A program made the position numbers and the translations under genes. The notes below the pieces were generated by a model. That model was not told the DNA's origin. It did no database searches and worked only from the letters and a program-made list of their open reading frames with translations. A stretch of DNA of 6,199 nt from Treponema sp. (GTDB lineage: Bacteria; Spirochaetota; Spirochaetia; Treponematales; Breznakiellaceae), in contig JAIRSD010000213.1 of assembly GCA_031255615.1 (NCBI GenBank), forward strand, positions 1 to 6,199, read 5' to 3'. This document shows positions 5,596-6,199 of the stretch, one piece after another. The stretch's first letter is position 1. Each line of letters begins with the position of its first letter.

Positions 5596-5735
5596 CGCAT
5601 CCCCGCCTGCGGCGGGGACCGGGCTATCCGGGGCTGCGGCTTCGCCTCCGGCCCCGGCGCGGGGCTCCCGCGCCGGGTCTGCTCCGCACCCCTCCTATCC
5701 CTTGCGCGGGCGGAAGCCGCGCCGCGGCTTCCGCC
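5588..5735 (-). repeat. dispersed structured repeat, right copy (inverted relative to 144-283)
   Basis: This is the reverse complement of the left copy, with two long near-identical blocks (5593-5635 and 5679-5712) and a middle section 11 nt longer. Hairpins: TCCCCGCC (5600-5607) with GGCGGGGA (5611-5618); an 11-bp perfect stem found only here (5653-5663 with 5667-5677, GCT loop); and a 12-bp perfect stem (5709-5720 with 5724-5735, GCC loop). It fills most of the 305-bp gap between the convergent binding-protein and cupin genes, a usual location for REP/BIME-like elements, where it could act as a bidirectional 3' structure. No gene is supported between 5507 and 5811. Confidence 0.8.
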
Positions 5736-5811
5736 TCTCCAAAGCGCGGCATGGATGCCGGGCTATAGGGCCTGCCCTCCTCTGGGCGTAGCGGCGGACA
5801 TCTTCCCCCGC

Positions 5812-6153
5812 TTAATAGACAATGACCGCGTGAAGCACCAGGGGAACATCGCCGGTGTTCCTGATGCTGTGGGAAGCGCCGTTCCCCGTGATCACGGCGT
5901 CCCCGGCTTTGACCGGTTTTACCGCGCCGTCGTCGTCCACTTCCCCGGCCCCGGACAGGATAAGGTAATACTCGGTCTCGTTATCGTGGCGGTGATTCCC
6001 GATTGAGGCGCCGGGGGGCAGGGTTATCTCCGACAGCAGACGGAGATGATTCTCCTTTTCGCAGTCGGCCAGATGGATGAAATGCACGGATCCTTCGCCG
6101 TCCCGCATCCTTTCCCTTGTCTCTTTTTTCATCGCGTCCCGTTGATTAAGCAA
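5812..6153 (-). CDS. small single-domain cupin protein
   Basis: A 113-aa protein forming one conserved beta-barrel (cupin_2 type). Motif 1 is complete: G48, H54, H56, E61 and G68 in G-x5-H-x-H-x4-E-x6-G. Motif 2 is G84, G90, G92, H95 and N99, with glycine in place of the usual proline. H54, H56, E61 and H95 are the expected metal ligands. It is probably cytoplasmic, with no signal peptide. The start is taken as TTG (6151-6153) because GGAGGG on the minus strand (6161-6166) lies 7 nt upstream; the in-frame ATG at residue 8 (6130-6132) has no comparable site. Small cupins of this pattern are common stand-alone proteins of unknown role, ranging from sugar isomerases to ligand-binding proteins. 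It is convergent with the transporter operon, so a shared pathway is not implied by transcription. No clear promoter is visible before the window ends. Confidence 0.88.
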   Translation of the reverse strand: MLNQRDAMKKETRERMRDGEGSVHFIHLADCEKENHLRLLSEITLPPGASIGNHRHDNETEYYLILSGAGEVDDDGAVKPVKAGDAVITGNGASHSIRNTGDVPLVLHAVIVY

Positions 6154-6199
6154 CTTACTACCCTCCAGAATTTTTATTTCGCTTGTTGTTCAGAAACTT

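Noticed and set aside
139..5743. CCAAA at 139-143 and 5739-5743 as a target-site duplication around the whole repeat-bounded segment
   Set aside because: Only 5 bp, and the right copy is 3 nt away from the repeat edge. No transposase or terminal inverted repeats support a composite transposon.
5619..5766. CCGGGCTAT at 5619-5627 and 5758-5766 as a further repeat unit
   Set aside because: Only 9 bp are shared and the flanks diverge at once, so it is too short to call in such GC-rich sequence.
5533..6006. 157-codon plus-strand open frame across the right repeat and the cupin gene
   Set aside because: It reads through the dispersed repeat and then antisense to a complete cupin gene with intact metal-binding motifs, and has no domain of its own.

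Overview
The window most likely comes from a GC-rich spirochaete of the Treponema/Breznakiellaceae type, such as a gut or termite-associated treponeme. This is inferred from three things: an LplB/YtcP-type sugar permease pair with its binding protein, a binding-protein signal peptide ending LWA-GG with no lipobox cysteine, and dispersed hairpin-rich repeats. No rRNA, tRNA or species marker is present, so the assignment is tentative.

Layout. Positions 1-378 hold no convincing gene. They contain a run of GC-rich hairpins (32-139) and one copy of a dispersed structured repeat (144-283). Next comes a plus-strand gene (379-1503) for a DUF4838/GH67-like, glycoside-hydrolase-related protein with a CxCxxC cluster. 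After a short spacer, a strong sigma70-type promoter (1607-1634), preceded by an AT-rich direct repeat, drives a carbohydrate ABC transporter operon. The operon has an LplB-type permease (1704-2672), a YtcP/LplC-type permease (2683-3606) and a large extracellular sugar-binding protein (3776-5506). The 169-bp gap before the binding-protein gene contains a terminator-like hairpin and two further stem-loops. Downstream, 5507-5811 is non-coding and carries an inverted copy of the dispersed repeat. A small cupin gene (5812-6153) runs convergently on the minus strand.

How the genes work together. The two permeases and the binding protein form the membrane and capture parts of a CUT1-like oligosaccharide importer. 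No ATPase is encoded here, so a shared MsmK/UgpC-type ATPase elsewhere is inferred. The upstream hydrolase-related protein and the downstream cupin suggest polysaccharide-derived substrates, but nothing in the sequence fixes the sugar.

The most notable observations are two. First, an uninterrupted run of 12 C lies at codons 8-11 of the first permease gene; any +1 or -1 slip meets a stop within about ten codons, making this a candidate on/off switch for sugar uptake. Second, an inverted pair of structured repeats brackets the four plus-strand genes, and one hairpin differs between copies by a compensatory base-pair change.
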